DNA of 64,000 bases from Mesorhizobium shangrilense (lineage in GTDB: Bacteria; Pseudomonadota; Alphaproteobacteria; Rhizobiales; Rhizobiaceae), in NCBI RefSeq assembly GCF_028826155.1, contig NZ_JAQGPN010000001.1, positions 1 through 64,000 of the forward strand. The letters are read 5' to 3'. The translations under genes were made by a program, and so were the position numbers. The notes beneath the pieces are model-generated. The model worked only from the letters and a program-made list of their open reading frames with translations. It searched no databases and was not told the DNA's origin. Numbering within the stretch: position 1 is the stretch's first letter; each line of letters begins with the position of its first letter. Shown piece by piece: positions 8,693 through 19,624 of the stretch.

Positions 8693-9172
8693 TCAATCGC
8701 GTTTCGGGCGAAGCCGAATCACGATGTCCACGTTGGCGATTTCCATGCCTTCCGGCGGCTCGGGAAGGCTCTCGACGCGCACCGGCCCCGGTGCAATATC
8801 GAAGACGCGGTTCTCGCCCTCGACAAAAAAATGATGGTGATCCGAGGTGTTGGTGTCGAAGTAGGTTCTTGACCCTTCGACCGCGAGGATGCGAAGCAGG
8901 CCAGCCTCGGTGAACTGGTGCAGCGTGTTGTAGACGGTCGCAAGCGATACGGGCACGCCGGCGAGCAAAGCCTCCTCATGAAGTTCCTCTGCAGAAAGGT
9001 GGCGGTCGCCCTTGGCGAACAGCATCGAGGCGAGCGCAACCCGCTGGCGCGTGGGGCGCAGCCCCGCGTCGCGGACTCGCTGATCGATCGATTGCGGCTT
9101 GGCCGTCAGTTGCCTATCCTCTCGCCCATCAGAGTATCGTCGACGGCAAGCATGGAAACCAGCCGAAAACAA
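8693..9172 (-). CDS. irr: Fur-family iron response regulator Irr
   Basis: Irr is the alphaproteobacterial Fur-family regulator that represses or activates iron and heme genes and is inactivated through heme. The 159-residue product has the winged-helix block RDAGLRPTRQRVALASMLFA, the recognition region VPVSLATVYNTLHQFTEAG, and the HHH motif in TSDHHHFFVEGENRVFD associated with heme/metal sensing in rhizobial Irr. The N-terminal GCPWHD heme motif of Bradyrhizobium Irr is absent, as in other Rhizobiaceae-type Irr proteins. It is divergent from fabA, a neighbourhood seen in related rhizobia. The first 25 residues are poorly conserved, so the start could be further in. Confidence 0.93.
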   Translation of the reverse strand: MFSAGFHACRRRYSDGREDRQLTAKPQSIDQRVRDAGLRPTRQRVALASMLFAKGDRHLSAEELHEEALLAGVPVSLATVYNTLHQFTEAGLLRILAVEGSRTYFDTNTSDHHHFFVEGENRVFDIAPGPVRVESLPEPPEGMEIANVDIVIRLRPKRD

Positions 9173-9183
9173 GGTGTTTGCGA

Positions 9184-9212
9184 CATATATTCGGTCGGGC
9201 GCGCCCGATCAA
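9184..9212 (-). promoter_or_regulatory. irr promoter with palindromic spacer
   Basis: On the minus strand TTGATC (9207-9212) and TATATG (9184-9189) are separated by exactly 17 bases, a good sigma-70-type promoter directly before irr. A perfect 14-bp palindrome, TCGGGCGCGCCCGA (9195-9208), fills the spacer and overlaps the -35 element, so a repressor bound there would block the promoter. The regulator is not identified. Confidence 0.55.
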
Positions 9213-9221
9213 TAGCGCACA

Positions 9222-9250
9222 TTGACCACCCCCGGCCGGCGCGCTAAGCG
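9222..9250 (+). promoter_or_regulatory. Possible fabA promoter
   Basis: TTGACC (9222-9227) and TAAGCG (9245-9250) are 17 bases apart upstream of fabA. The -35 element is good, the -10 element is poor, so the call is tentative. It is back to back with the irr promoter. Confidence 0.3.
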
Positions 9251-9331
9251 CTAATTCCTGTTTCCGGCGTGAAACAATCTGTAATAAGAACGGCGCACAG
9301 AAGCGAACCGCGCGCCGAACCGGGAGTCGAC

Positions 9332-9847
9332 ATGGCAGAGCCGAAATCCAGCTACGACTACGAAGATCTGCTGGCCTGCGCCCGCGGCGAGCTGTTCGGC
9401 CCGGGCAATGCCCAACTCCCCGCCCCGCCCATGCTGATGTTCGACCGAATCACGGAGGTCAGCGAGACCGGCGGCGCCTTCGACAAGGGCTTCATCCGCG
9501 CCGAGTTCGACATCAAGCCGGATCTCTGGTTCTTTCCCTGCCATTTCATCGGCAATCCGATCATGCCCGGATGCCTCGGCCTGGACGCCATGTGGCAGCT
9601 CACCGGCTTCTATCTCGGCTGGCTGGGCGAGCCCGGCAAGGGCATGGCGCTCTCCACCGGAGAAGTGAAGTTCAAGGGCATGGTCACGCCCTCCGTGAAG
9701 AAGGTCGAGTACGGCGTCGACTTCAAGCGCGTGATGCGCGGGCGACTCGTTCTCGGAATCGCTGACGGCTGGCTGAAGGCCGACGGCGAGCAGATCTATA
9801 CGGCGACGGACCTCAAGGTCGGCCTTTCCAAGCAGTCCGCGGCCTGA
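9332..9847 (+). CDS. fabA: 3-hydroxydecanoyl-ACP dehydratase/isomerase FabA
   Basis: FabA dehydrates 3-hydroxydecanoyl-ACP and isomerises trans-2- to cis-3-decenoyl-ACP, the branch point to unsaturated fatty acids. The 171-residue product has the active-site block with His71 ([14 protein letters not shown]) and Asp85 ([10 protein letters not shown]), matching the His/Asp dyad of E. coli FabA. ATG 9332 is preceded by GGGAG and gives the usual N-terminus; the open frame upstream of it is leader. fabB follows after 35 bases and fabI after that, so this is the start of a fatty-acid operon. Confidence 0.96.
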   Translation: MAEPKSSYDYEDLLACARGELFGPGNAQLPAPPMLMFDRITEVSETGGAFDKGFIRAEFDIKPDLWFFPCHFIGNPIMPGCLGLDAMWQLTGFYLGWLGEPGKGMALSTGEVKFKGMVTPSVKKVEYGVDFKRVMRGRLVLGIADGWLKADGEQIYTATDLKVGLSKQSAA

Positions 9848-9882
9848 CGGACGACGCACAGCATCTTACGAGGAGCCCAAGA

Positions 9883-11100
9883 ATGAGACGAGTCGTTGTG
9901 ACGGGCCTCGGCATCGTGTCCTCGATCGGCAATGACGCCGCGGCGGTGGAAGATTCCCTTCGCCAGGCCAGATCCGGCATCAGCTTTTCGGACGAATTCG
10001 CCGAGCACGGTTTCAAGTGCCAGGTGTGGGGTCGCCCCACGCTCGACCCGGCGGAACTCGTCGACCGCCGCGCAATGCGCTTCCTGCACAAAGGCGGCGC
10101 ATGGAACCATGTCGCCATGCAGCAGGCGATCGCCGACTCCGGCATGGAGGAAGGCGACATCACCAACGAGCGCACCGGCATCATCATGGGTTCCGGCGGA
10201 CCGTCGACCAAGACCATCTTCGAGGCGGCGGAGATCACGCTGAAGAACACCAGCCCGAAGCGCATCGGCCCATTCGCCGTGCCGAAGGCGATGTCGTCCA
10301 CGGCCTCGGCGACGCTTGCCACCTGGTTCAAGATCCACGGCGTCAACTACTCGATCTCGTCGGCCTGCTCGACCTCGGCGCACTGCATCGGCAATGCCTA
10401 CGAGCTCATCCAGTGGGGCAAGCAGGACATGATGTTCGCGGGCGGCCACGAGGACCTGGACTGGACCATGTCGAACCTGTTCGACGCCATGGGCGCCATG
10501 TCCTCGAAGTACAACGACCGTGCGGCGATCGCCTCGCGCGCCTATGACGCCGATCGCGACGGCTTCGTCATCGCCGGCGGCGCAGGCGTGCTGGTGCTCG
10601 AGGAACTCGAGCACGCCAAGGCGCGCGGCGCGAAGATCTATGCGGAGATCGTCGGCTACGGCGCGACATCCGACGGCTACGACATGGTTGCCCCGTCGGG
10701 CGAAGGCGCGGTGCGCTGCATGCGCCAGGCGCTTTCCACGGTCAAGGGCGACGTCGACTACGTCAACACGCACGGCACCTCGACACCTGTCGGCGACTCC
10801 AAGGAGATCGGCGCGATCCGCGAAGTCTTCGGCGACAAGATCCCGCACATCCAGTCGACCAAGTCGCTGACCGGGCATTCGCTCGGCGCGGCCGGCGTCC
10901 AGGAGTCCATCTACTCCATCCTGATGATGCAGGCGGGCTTTATCGGCGAAAGCGCCCACATCGAGACCCTCGATCCAGAGTTCGAAGGCGTGCCGATCGT
11001 TCGCCAGAGAATCGACAACGCCAAGATCGACACAGCGCTGTCGAACTCGTTCGGCTTCGGCGGCACCAACGCGACGCTGGTCTTCCAGCGCTATGCGTGA
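9883..11100 (+). CDS. fabB: 3-oxoacyl-ACP synthase I FabB
   Basis: FabB elongates acyl-ACP chains including the cis-3-decenoyl-ACP made by FabA, and is thus needed for unsaturated fatty acids. The 405-residue protein carries the thiolase-fold catalytic triad: Cys in [18 protein letters not shown] (about residue 163), His in [12 protein letters not shown] (about 297) and His in [12 protein letters not shown] (about 333). An AGGAG ribosome-binding site precedes ATG 9883. It lies between fabA and fabI and is co-oriented with both. The pairing with FabA favours FabB over FabF. Confidence 0.95.
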   Translation: MRRVVVTGLGIVSSIGNDAAAVEDSLRQARSGISFSDEFAEHGFKCQVWGRPTLDPAELVDRRAMRFLHKGGAWNHVAMQQAIADSGMEEGDITNERTGIIMGSGGPSTKTIFEAAEITLKNTSPKRIGPFAVPKAMSSTASATLATWFKIHGVNYSISSACSTSAHCIGNAYELIQWGKQDMMFAGGHEDLDWTMSNLFDAMGAMSSKYNDRAAIASRAYDADRDGFVIAGGAGVLVLEELEHAKARGAKIYAEIVGYGATSDGYDMVAPSGEGAVRCMRQALSTVKGDVDYVNTHGTSTPVGDSKEIGAIREVFGDKIPHIQSTKSLTGHSLGAAGVQESIYSILMMQAGFIGESAHIETLDPEFEGVPIVRQRIDNAKIDTALSNSFGFGGTNATLVFQRYA

Positions 11101-11105
11101 GGGAT

Positions 11106-11191
11106 AGGGAGTAGCGAGTAGATGGATATGCCTGCACGCTTCTCCGCTCCCATTTCCCGCGCTCACTACTCGCTATTCACTACTCCCTGTT
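11106..11191 (+). repeat. Inverted repeat built of heptamer units between fabB and fabI
   Basis: Just after the fabB stop is AGGGAGTAGCGAGTAG (11106-11121). Facing it at 11166-11188 is CTACTCGCTATTCACTACTCCCT, whose complement has the same ends with one additional 7-base unit (TGAATAG). Both arms are made of degenerate heptamers of the form GAnTAGn. The RNA could fold into a long hairpin with a 44-base loop. Similar GAGTAG-type repeats occur between genes in other rhizobia as far as I recall; their role is unknown. Confidence 0.6.
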
Positions 11192-11216
11192 CGCTCACTT
11201 CTGAGGATTGCTCGGC

Positions 11217-12029
11217 ATGACCGCATTGATGAAGGGCAAGCGCGGCCTCATCATGGGGGTCGCCAACGACCATTCGATCGCCTGGGGGATCGCCTCGAAG
11301 CTCGCCGAGCACGGCGCCGAACTTGCCTTCACCTATCAGGGCGAAGCCTTCGGCAAGCGGGTCAAGCCGCTGGCCGAGAAGATCGGCACCAAGCTGATCG
11401 TCCCCTGCGACGTCGAGGACAGCGCGTCGGTGGCGGCCACGTTCGACACCCTGAAATCGGAATGGGGCGGGCTCGATTTCATCGTCCACGCCATCGGTTT
11501 CTCCGACAAGAACGAGCTCAAGGGCCTCTACGCCGACACCACGCGCGAGAACTTCGTGCGTACCATGGTGATATCCTGCTACTCCTTCACGGAGGTGGCG
11601 CGGCACGCCGCCGAGCTCATGCAGGGCGGCGGATCGATGATCACCCTGACCTATGCGGGTTCCGTGCGCGTCATGCCGAACTACAACGTCATGGGCGTCG
11701 CCAAGGCCGGCCTTGAGGCCAGCGTGCGCTACCTGGCGAACGACTACGGCCCGCGCGGGATCCGCGTGAACGCGATTTCGGCGGGACCTGTGCGCACACT
11801 CGCCGGCGCCGGCATCTCCGACGCGCGCTACATGTTCTCCTACCAGCAGCGCAACGCGCCGCTGCGAAAGACCGTTTCGCTGGACGAGATCGGCGGCTCC
11901 GCGCTCTATCTGCTGTCGGACCTCTCCGGCGGCGTCACGGGCGAGATCCACTATGTCGATTCCGGCTATCACATCGTCTCGATGCCGACGATGGACGAAC
12001 TGAAGCGTACGGACGCGGGGAAAGACTGA
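11217..12029 (+). CDS. fabI: Enoyl-ACP reductase (NADH) FabI
   Basis: FabI catalyses the last step of each fatty-acid elongation cycle, reducing trans-2-enoyl-ACP. The 270-residue protein shows the FabI-type nucleotide-binding start KGKRGLIMGVANDHSIAWGI, the SAIGFSDK-like block AIGFSDKNELKG, and the Tyr-x6-Lys active site in PNYNVMGVAKAGLEA. ATG 11217 lies 9 bases after GAGGA; the in-frame TTG at 11208 directly abuts that site and is not a likely start. FabI is the usual target of triclosan-type inhibitors; nothing here indicates altered sensitivity. Confidence 0.95.
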   Translation: MTALMKGKRGLIMGVANDHSIAWGIASKLAEHGAELAFTYQGEAFGKRVKPLAEKIGTKLIVPCDVEDSASVAATFDTLKSEWGGLDFIVHAIGFSDKNELKGLYADTTRENFVRTMVISCYSFTEVARHAAELMQGGGSMITLTYAGSVRVMPNYNVMGVAKAGLEASVRYLANDYGPRGIRVNAISAGPVRTLAGAGISDARYMFSYQQRNAPLRKTVSLDEIGGSALYLLSDLSGGVTGEIHYVDSGYHIVSMPTMDELKRTDAGKD

Positions 12030-12112
12030 ACGGGTATCGCTAAACTTGGACCATTCGGCGGAAACCGCCGTTAAGGGTTGACGCGATAGAACCCGTGGAT
12101 TCGGGGACCCAC

Positions 12113-13648
12113 ATGCCGCAGTTCAAAAATCCGCATCGAAGCACGCTGTTCCGGTTGACCACGATCGCCGCCTGCGGCATCGGCAGCCTTGCCATGGGCA
12201 TGTGGGGGCTGCAAATCGCCTTCGGCTCCAATGCGACCTTCATTCCGGCCGAGACGGCCGGCGCCATCATCGCCGCGCTTTTCGTGCTTGGCTCAAGCTG
12301 TGCCGCACTGGCGTTTTTTGCTGGCGTCGACGAATCCCTCCAGTACGTCCATCAGGAAACCCAGCTCGACAAACTGACCGGCCTCCACTCGCGCCGGGCG
12401 ATGATCGGTCGCGTCGCCACGGCAGGCGCAACAACCGAGCGGACCGGCGAAAGCGTGTTCCTGATCGACGTCGACATCGATCGCTTCAAGCAGATCAACG
12501 AGGCGATCGGCTACGGTCAAGGCGACGAGCTTATCCGCACCTTCGCCCGGAGGCTTCAAGATGCCCTGCCGCGAAACGCCGAGATCGGGCGGCTCGGCGC
12601 GGGAGAGTTCGGCATCCTGATAAAGGACGACGAGATCGACCTGCCCATCGAGGCGTTCGTCCAGGCGCTGATCGATCGTCTGATGGAGCCCTATCAGTTG
12701 GCAACGCACCTGCAGTCTGTGAACGTCTCGCTCGGATTGGCAGCGGTGACCGGGGACGGCGACGATCCCGTCCAGGTCCTGCGGTGCTCCAGCCTGGCCC
12801 TGCAGCATGCGCGGGCGACGGGACTCGGCGGCTGGGCGATCTTCCACCCGGACATGGGCAGGGTCGCCGACCACCGGCAATGGGTCGAGTCCGAGCTGCA
12901 CACCGCTTTCGAACGCGGCGACTTCCACCTGCATTACCAGCCGCAACTCGACCTGCAGTCTGGCAAGACCGTGGGCTACGAGGCGCTGATCCGTTGGAAG
13001 CACCCCGAACGCGGCATGATCCCGCCCAACGAGTTCATCCCGATCGCCGAGGAGACCGGGATGATCTTTCCGATCGGAAGCTGGGTGCTCAGAAAGGCGT
13101 GCTCCGATGCGCGCCTCCTGCCCGACGACTGCTTCGTCGCCGTGAACATCTCGCCGGTCCAGTTCATGACACGCGACTTCCTGACCGTGGTGCGCCAGGC
13201 GATCCAGGCCACCGGAATCGCACCGAGCAGGCTGGAGCTCGAAGTGACTGAAACCGCGATGATGCAGGACCGCGAGCGCGCGGCGGTCGTGCTCAAGGAG
13301 CTTGCAGGAATGGGCATTTCGGTCGCCGTGGACGACTTCGGCACCGGCTACTCGAACCTCAGCTATCTGATCGACTTCCCGTTCCGGAAGCTGAAGATCG
13401 ACCGTTCCTTCGTGAGCCGGATGGAAACGGATTCGAACAGCGGCGCCGTCGTCTCCACCATCGTTGGCCTGTCGCGGGCGCTCGGCGTTCGCACGATCGC
13501 GGAAGGCGTCGAGACGGAGAGTCAGGCCACGCTTCTGAAAGCGGCCGGCTGCGAAGTCGTGCAGGGCTATTTCTTCGGACGTCCTGGCCCGCTGCAACTG
13601 CGTGACAGCGCCGAGACGGCTGCCGCCGCAAGCGCCACCATGCACTGA
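12113..13648 (+). CDS. Membrane GGDEF/EAL protein, likely cyclic-di-GMP phosphodiesterase
   Basis: A 511-residue protein with two N-terminal membrane helices (about residues 15-36 and 47-71), a GGDEF-type domain and an EAL domain. The GGDEF signature is degenerate, GAGEF at 162-166, so diguanylate cyclase activity is doubtful. The EAL domain looks intact: EAL at 290-292 in YEALIRW, NISPVQF, LEVTETAMM, VAVDDFGTGYSNLSYL, KLKIDRSFV, AEGVET and QGYFFGRP, giving the metal ligands and the general-base Lys. It therefore probably hydrolyses c-di-GMP at the inner membrane, with the GGDEF part regulatory. ATG 12113 has GGGGAC upstream; GTG 12095 is an alternative. It follows fabI after about 80 bases. 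Confidence 0.9.
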   Translation: MPQFKNPHRSTLFRLTTIAACGIGSLAMGMWGLQIAFGSNATFIPAETAGAIIAALFVLGSSCAALAFFAGVDESLQYVHQETQLDKLTGLHSRRAMIGRVATAGATTERTGESVFLIDVDIDRFKQINEAIGYGQGDELIRTFARRLQDALPRNAEIGRLGAGEFGILIKDDEIDLPIEAFVQALIDRLMEPYQLATHLQSVNVSLGLAAVTGDGDDPVQVLRCSSLALQHARATGLGGWAIFHPDMGRVADHRQWVESELHTAFERGDFHLHYQPQLDLQSGKTVGYEALIRWKHPERGMIPPNEFIPIAEETGMIFPIGSWVLRKACSDARLLPDDCFVAVNISPVQFMTRDFLTVVRQAIQATGIAPSRLELEVTETAMMQDRERAAVVLKELAGMGISVAVDDFGTGYSNLSYLIDFPFRKLKIDRSFVSRMETDSNSGAVVSTIVGLSRALGVRTIAEGVETESQATLLKAAGCEVVQGYFFGRPGPLQLRDSAETAAAASATMH

Positions 13649-13662
13649 CGCACTTCGCCTCG

Positions 13663-14034
13663 TCAGTTCCCGGGCGAGGTAAACTGCATGGTGTAGACGG
13701 TGCCTGCGATCCCCTGCGCCAGCGCAGGTGACAGTTGCAACGGCATGCACTGCTCCACCGCCTGCACGGCCGCCTCGACGAACGACTTCCGCGCCTTTTC
13801 GTCTCCACTGACGCTGATGGCGGTCGGTTTCGGCGTCCCCAGCAGGCTTCCGTCGCGCTTGATGCCGAAGCTGAGCGTGACGGAAGCGCCCGCCGGCGCG
13901 CCGGATGGCGGCGTCCAGCATCTCTGGATCGCGGCGCCGACATCATCCATGGTGTTGAGAGTGTCTGCCCGGGATTGGTCGGTTCCGACGAGAACGACGC
14001 CCGCAAGCATGGCCGGTACGATGAACGTTTTCAT
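13663..14034 (-). CDS. Small secreted protein, TolA/TonB C-terminal-like
   Basis: A 123-residue protein with a signal peptide (MKTFIVPAMLAGVVLVG, likely cut near RADT). The mature part has the feel of a TonB/TolA C-terminal domain: AIQRCWTPPSGAPAGASVTL, SFGIKRDGSLLGTP and EQCMPLQLSP, with two cysteines that could pair. No long linker or membrane anchor is present, so it is not a full TolA or TonB. ATG 14034 is chosen because it begins the signal peptide. The function is unknown, possibly an envelope accessory protein. Confidence 0.7.
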   Translation of the reverse strand: MKTFIVPAMLAGVVLVGTDQSRADTLNTMDDVGAAIQRCWTPPSGAPAGASVTLSFGIKRDGSLLGTPKPTAISVSGDEKARKSFVEAAVQAVEQCMPLQLSPALAQGIAGTVYTMQFTSPGN

Positions 14035-14136
14035 CAACGCTCTCCATTTAACCGCCCAAGACCAATAGCATGGCCCAAGAAACGGCAAAAGACGTCGGCG
14101 GCGGAGCCAGCACGCGGAACGCAGGCGCGCCGGGCG

Positions 14137-15171
14137 TCATCGCTTGGCGCGGAGCACCTTGAAGCCCTGGTCCTCGGCAAGCTTCTGGACAGCCGAGAAC
14201 GCCCCAGACAGGGAAGCCTCGTAGGGCAGCTGACGGTTCGCGACGACCAGCAGCTGCCCACCCGGCTTCAGCGCGCGGGCGGCCGCACCGATCAGCGCCT
14301 GGCCGAGACCAGGTTCGGCCGCGCGTCCGGTGTGGAAGGGCGGGTTCATGACGATGGCGTCGTAGCGCTCGGCGACCGGCTCGACGACGAGATCGTGCCA
14401 GTAGAAGCCGGCCGTCGGCGCTGCAGGCGATCCGGCCAGGGCTGCGCCGAGATTGGCTCTGGCAGCCTCCAGCGAGGCGAAATCCGCCTCGTAGAGATCC
14501 AGCGATTTCACCTTGCGGCAGCGTTCGGCGACCTCGACGGCGAGGTAGCCCCAACCGGCGCAGAAATCCGCCACCTTGCCGGCAAGCTCGGCCGGCAGGT
14601 GCTGCGCCAAAAGCTTCGATCCGGCATCGACGCGATCGTGCGAGAACATGCCCGGCGCGGCGGTGAAGCGGCCCTCGACGAGCACGGAACCGTTCTCGGC
14701 GCGCAGCGCCTCGATGGCGGGCTGCGGATCGGCGGGCCGCCGCAGCCATAACGCGACGCCGTGATACTTCGAAAGGCTGCCCTCGACGGCAAACGATCCG
14801 CTGAGCCGCTTTCTCAGACTGGCGACGCCATCCTCCTTGCCCCCGGCCACGACGATCAGCGCGCCGGGACCGGTCCGCTCGAGCGCGTCAGCGACCCTCA
14901 GCTCGTTCAGGCCGCGATGCCTTCCGCAGAGCACCAGGGCGGCCGTGAAGCACTCCCCCGATACGGTTTGCGAAACGTCATGTCCGGCCTTGACCAAGGC
15001 GCTGAAATGCGGCCGGAACCCCTGCACGAGCGTCAGTTTCCCGCCGAAACCGTCCGGCAGGACAAATCCTGGCTCGGCGCCGAGGAAGAGCACGCGCGCA
15101 TCGTCGCCGGGAGTTTCGAGCACGTCCGCTTCGAACGGGTGGAGCAGCGTGGCGAGAGCCTCCCGCGTCAT
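14137..15171 (-). CDS. Class I SAM methyltransferase, RsmC-like
   Basis: A 344-residue protein resembling RsmC, the enzyme that methylates G1207 of 16S rRNA. The C-terminal half has the SAM-binding block VADFCAGWGYLAVEVAERC, and the NPPF-type catalytic motif IVMNPPFHTGRAAEPGLGQA followed by LKPGGQLLVVANRQLPYE, all typical of RsmC/RlmG methyltransferases. The N-terminal half is the degenerate duplicated domain expected for the family. ATG 15171 gives a compact N-terminus; the frame remains open for another 34 codons. The closely related RlmG-type role cannot be excluded. Confidence 0.8.
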   Translation of the reverse strand: MTREALATLLHPFEADVLETPGDDARVLFLGAEPGFVLPDGFGGKLTLVQGFRPHFSALVKAGHDVSQTVSGECFTAALVLCGRHRGLNELRVADALERTGPGALIVVAGGKEDGVASLRKRLSGSFAVEGSLSKYHGVALWLRRPADPQPAIEALRAENGSVLVEGRFTAAPGMFSHDRVDAGSKLLAQHLPAELAGKVADFCAGWGYLAVEVAERCRKVKSLDLYEADFASLEAARANLGAALAGSPAAPTAGFYWHDLVVEPVAERYDAIVMNPPFHTGRAAEPGLGQALIGAAARALKPGGQLLVVANRQLPYEASLSGAFSAVQKLAEDQGFKVLRAKR

Positions 15172-15276
15172 GAACGTCCGCCGCGCGAAAGAACTTTGCT
15201 TTGATGGGTCATAGGCCGTAGCAATAGAGAGGTTCGCGACCGCTATAGCGCTGCGGCGCAAGACAAGGAACATGCC

Positions 15277-16356
15277 ATGTGGCCAGATCGCCGGATCCTC
15301 GACCTCTTTGGCATCGAGCTCCCCATCCTGCTCGCGCCGATGGCCGGTCCGGTGCTCTCCGACATGACGGTCGCCGTCGCCAATGCCGGCGGCCTCGGCG
15401 CGCTGCCTTCAGCCATGCTGGGCCTCGAACAGGCGCGCGCCGAGCTCGAGAAGGTGCGCAGGGGTACCAACCGGCCGGTCAACGTCAACTTCTTCTGCCA
15501 TACGCCGGCCGCCCTCGACGAAGCGCGCGAAGCCACATGGCGGGAGCGCCTGAAGCCCTACTATGTCGAGCTGGGGATCGACCCCTCGGAGCCCATGCCG
15601 GTCTCCAATCGCACGCCCTTCGACGCGTCGTTCTGCAGACTCGTGGAGGAATTTCGCCCTGAGGTCGTCAGCTTCCATTTCGGGCTTCCCGAGCCGTCGC
15701 TGATGCAGCGCGTCAAGGCGACCGGCGCCAGGGTGATCTCCTCCGCCACAACCGTGCGCGAGGCGATCTGGCTGGAGCAACATGGGTGCGACGCAATCAT
15801 CGCCCAGGGGTCCGAAGCCGGCGGCCATCGCGGCATGTTCCTCGACACCGACGTATCGAAGCAGGTCGGAACTATGGCCCTGGTACCGCAGGTCGTGGAT
15901 GCAGTGAAGGTTCCCGTCATCGCCGCCGGCGGCATAGCGGACGGCCGCGGCATCGTCGCCGCCCTGGCGCTTGGGGCCTCGGCCGTGCAGATAGGCACCG
16001 CCTATCTGTTCTGCCCCGAAGCGAAGGTGTCGCCGATCCATCGCGAGGCGCTGAACCACGCCTATGACGACGAGACGGTGCTCACCCGCATCTTCACCGG
16101 CCGTCCGGCCCGCGGCATCGTCAACCGCATCATCCGCGAGGTCGGGGCAATGTCCGATGTGGCGCCTGCATTCCCGCTGGCCGGCGGCGCGCTGATGCCG
16201 CTGCGCGCCAAGACGGAAGCGTCCGGATCGGGCGACTTCATGCCGCTCTGGTCGGGACAGGCGATGCGGCTCGGCCGCGCGTTGCCTGCGGCGGAGCTCA
16301 CGCGGACGCTGGCCGACGAGGCGCAGGCGCTGCTCAAACGGATGGGCTCCGTTTGA
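15277..16356 (+). CDS. Nitronate monooxygenase / 2-nitropropane dioxygenase family
   Basis: A 359-residue FMN-dependent TIM-barrel protein. Such enzymes oxidise alkyl nitronates such as propionate 3-nitronate. Family features are the N-terminal IELPILLAPMAGP block, the VNVNFFCHTP strand, AQGSEAGGHRG near residue 180 and the FMN phosphate site VPVIAAGGIADGRG followed by LGASAVQIGTAYL. It is divergent from the RsmC-like gene, and the small NTF2-like gene follows about 95 bases downstream on the same strand. The exact substrate is unproven. Confidence 0.88.
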   Translation: MWPDRRILDLFGIELPILLAPMAGPVLSDMTVAVANAGGLGALPSAMLGLEQARAELEKVRRGTNRPVNVNFFCHTPAALDEAREATWRERLKPYYVELGIDPSEPMPVSNRTPFDASFCRLVEEFRPEVVSFHFGLPEPSLMQRVKATGARVISSATTVREAIWLEQHGCDAIIAQGSEAGGHRGMFLDTDVSKQVGTMALVPQVVDAVKVPVIAAGGIADGRGIVAALALGASAVQIGTAYLFCPEAKVSPIHREALNHAYDDETVLTRIFTGRPARGIVNRIIREVGAMSDVAPAFPLAGGALMPLRAKTEASGSGDFMPLWSGQAMRLGRALPAAELTRTLADEAQALLKRMGSV

Positions 16357-16451
16357 GCAACAGCCGATTCAGGCGGACCCGGAAACAGAGGAACGAAAGC
16401 AAGGTCCCCCCGTTTCCCCGGATCACAGTTCGTCCGAATTGGAGACGCACA

Positions 16452-16850
16452 ATGAGCCGCAAACAGACGATCGTCGATCTGGAGAAGAAGTTCTGGGATA
16501 CGATGATTTCGAAGGACGTAGGCGCCGCAACCGGGATGATGGCCAAGAATAGCATCATCATCGGCCCGCAGGGTATCTCCGAGATTTCACGCAGTGATTT
16601 CGCCAAATTGATGGAAGAGAGCAAATGGACGCTCGATTCCTATGACTTCAGCGACGTCCAGGTCCTGTTTCCTACCGAAGACACCGCCGTCATCGGCTAC
16701 AGGGTGAAGCAGAAGGGTACAATGGACGGCAAGCCCTATTCCATGGAAGCCGCCGACGCCAGCACATGGACCCGGGACGGCGAGTCCTGGCACTGCGCGC
16801 TGCATACCGAAACGATGGTGGGAAAACCGTCGGGAACGACGGCCCGATGA
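16452..16850 (+). CDS. NTF2-like (DUF4440-type) protein
   Basis: A 132-residue SnoaL/NTF2-like protein. The pattern TIVDLEKKFWDTMISKDVGA at the start, then AVIGYRVKQKGT and STWTRDGESWHCALHTETM, is that of DUF4440 cone-fold proteins that bind small hydrophobic ligands or act as simple enzymes. ATG 16452 is preceded by GGAG at 16441 and begins the conserved part; the open frame upstream overlaps the end of the previous gene and is not needed. Function unknown. Confidence 0.75.
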   Translation: MSRKQTIVDLEKKFWDTMISKDVGAATGMMAKNSIIIGPQGISEISRSDFAKLMEESKWTLDSYDFSDVQVLFPTEDTAVIGYRVKQKGTMDGKPYSMEAADASTWTRDGESWHCALHTETMVGKPSGTTAR

Positions 16851-16870
16851 CCGGCTCCAACGCATCGGCA

Positions 16871-16905
16871 TGAAACAAAACGGGCGCGGCTTGCGCCACG
16901 CCCGT
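16871..16905 (-). terminator. Intrinsic terminator after pnp
   Basis: Read on the minus strand, an 11-bp stem (one G-T pair) spans 16880-16905 with a GCAA tetraloop, followed by TTTTGTTTC. It starts 26 bases after the pnp stop codon and is a strong rho-independent terminator for the rpsO-pnp transcript. Confidence 0.85.
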
Positions 16906-16931
16906 CAATGTCAGCTCATGAAGAATGCCGC

Positions 16932-19076
<2,145 letters not shown>

Positions 19077-19314
19077 CTCTTGTCCTTCATATGCGGGGAG
19101 CGCGCCGCCATTCTCAGAAATGGCGCGTTCCGCTTTCCTGGCTCCAGTTCGGACGAGCCACGGGCAAGACAACGGGAAGCTTGGGCCTCACCGGCACATC
19201 GGCGTGTTTGCCAAGCGTCCTGCAATCCTGCCCCATGACCAATCCATGGGCCGTTCCGGGAATAACCCTCCATCCCGGTACGGGCGGGCCCTCCGGAGAG
19301 CGGCCCGAATGCGC

Positions 19315-19347
19315 GGACGCTGGGCGATCCGAGGATGCCCAGCGTCC
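19315..19347 (-). promoter_or_regulatory. rpsO-pnp intergenic hairpin
   Basis: Seven bases after the rpsO stop an 11-bp perfect stem (GGACGCTGGGC with GCCCAGCGTCC) can be extended inside the loop by a further ATCC/GGAT pairing. No U-run follows in the minus direction, so it is unlikely to be a full terminator. In E. coli a comparable position holds an attenuator and RNase III site between rpsO and pnp; a processing or stabilising role here is inference. Confidence 0.55.
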
Positions 19348-19354
19348 AGTTTTC

Positions 19355-19624
19355 TTAGCGGCGCAGGCCAAGCTTCTCGATCAGCGTCGAGTAGCGGGCC
19401 TCGTCCTTGCCCTTCAGGTAGTCGAGCAGCCGGCGGCGCTGGGAGACGAGAGCGAGCAGGCCACGACGGGAGTGGTTGTCCTTCTTGTGGCCCTTGAAGT
19501 GCTCGGTCAGGTTCTTGATGCGCTCCGAGAGGATCGCAACCTGGACTTCCGGCGAACCGGTGTCGCCCTTGGCGGTCGCAAACTCGGCCATCAGCGCCTG
19601 CTTGCGCTCTACAGTGATCGACAT
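19355..19624 (-). CDS. rpsO: 30S ribosomal protein S15
   Basis: S15 is an early-binding protein of the 30S platform contacting helices h20-h22 of 16S rRNA. The 89-residue product is full length, with the family blocks [20 protein letters not shown] and [23 protein letters not shown] 19624 is preceded by AAGGAAG. pnp follows on the same strand, while the kinase gene upstream ends about 175 bases away, so rpsO has room for its own promoter. Confidence 0.98.
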   Translation of the reverse strand: MSITVERKQALMAEFATAKGDTGSPEVQVAILSERIKNLTEHFKGHKKDNHSRRGLLALVSQRRRLLDYLKGKDEARYSTLIEKLGLRR

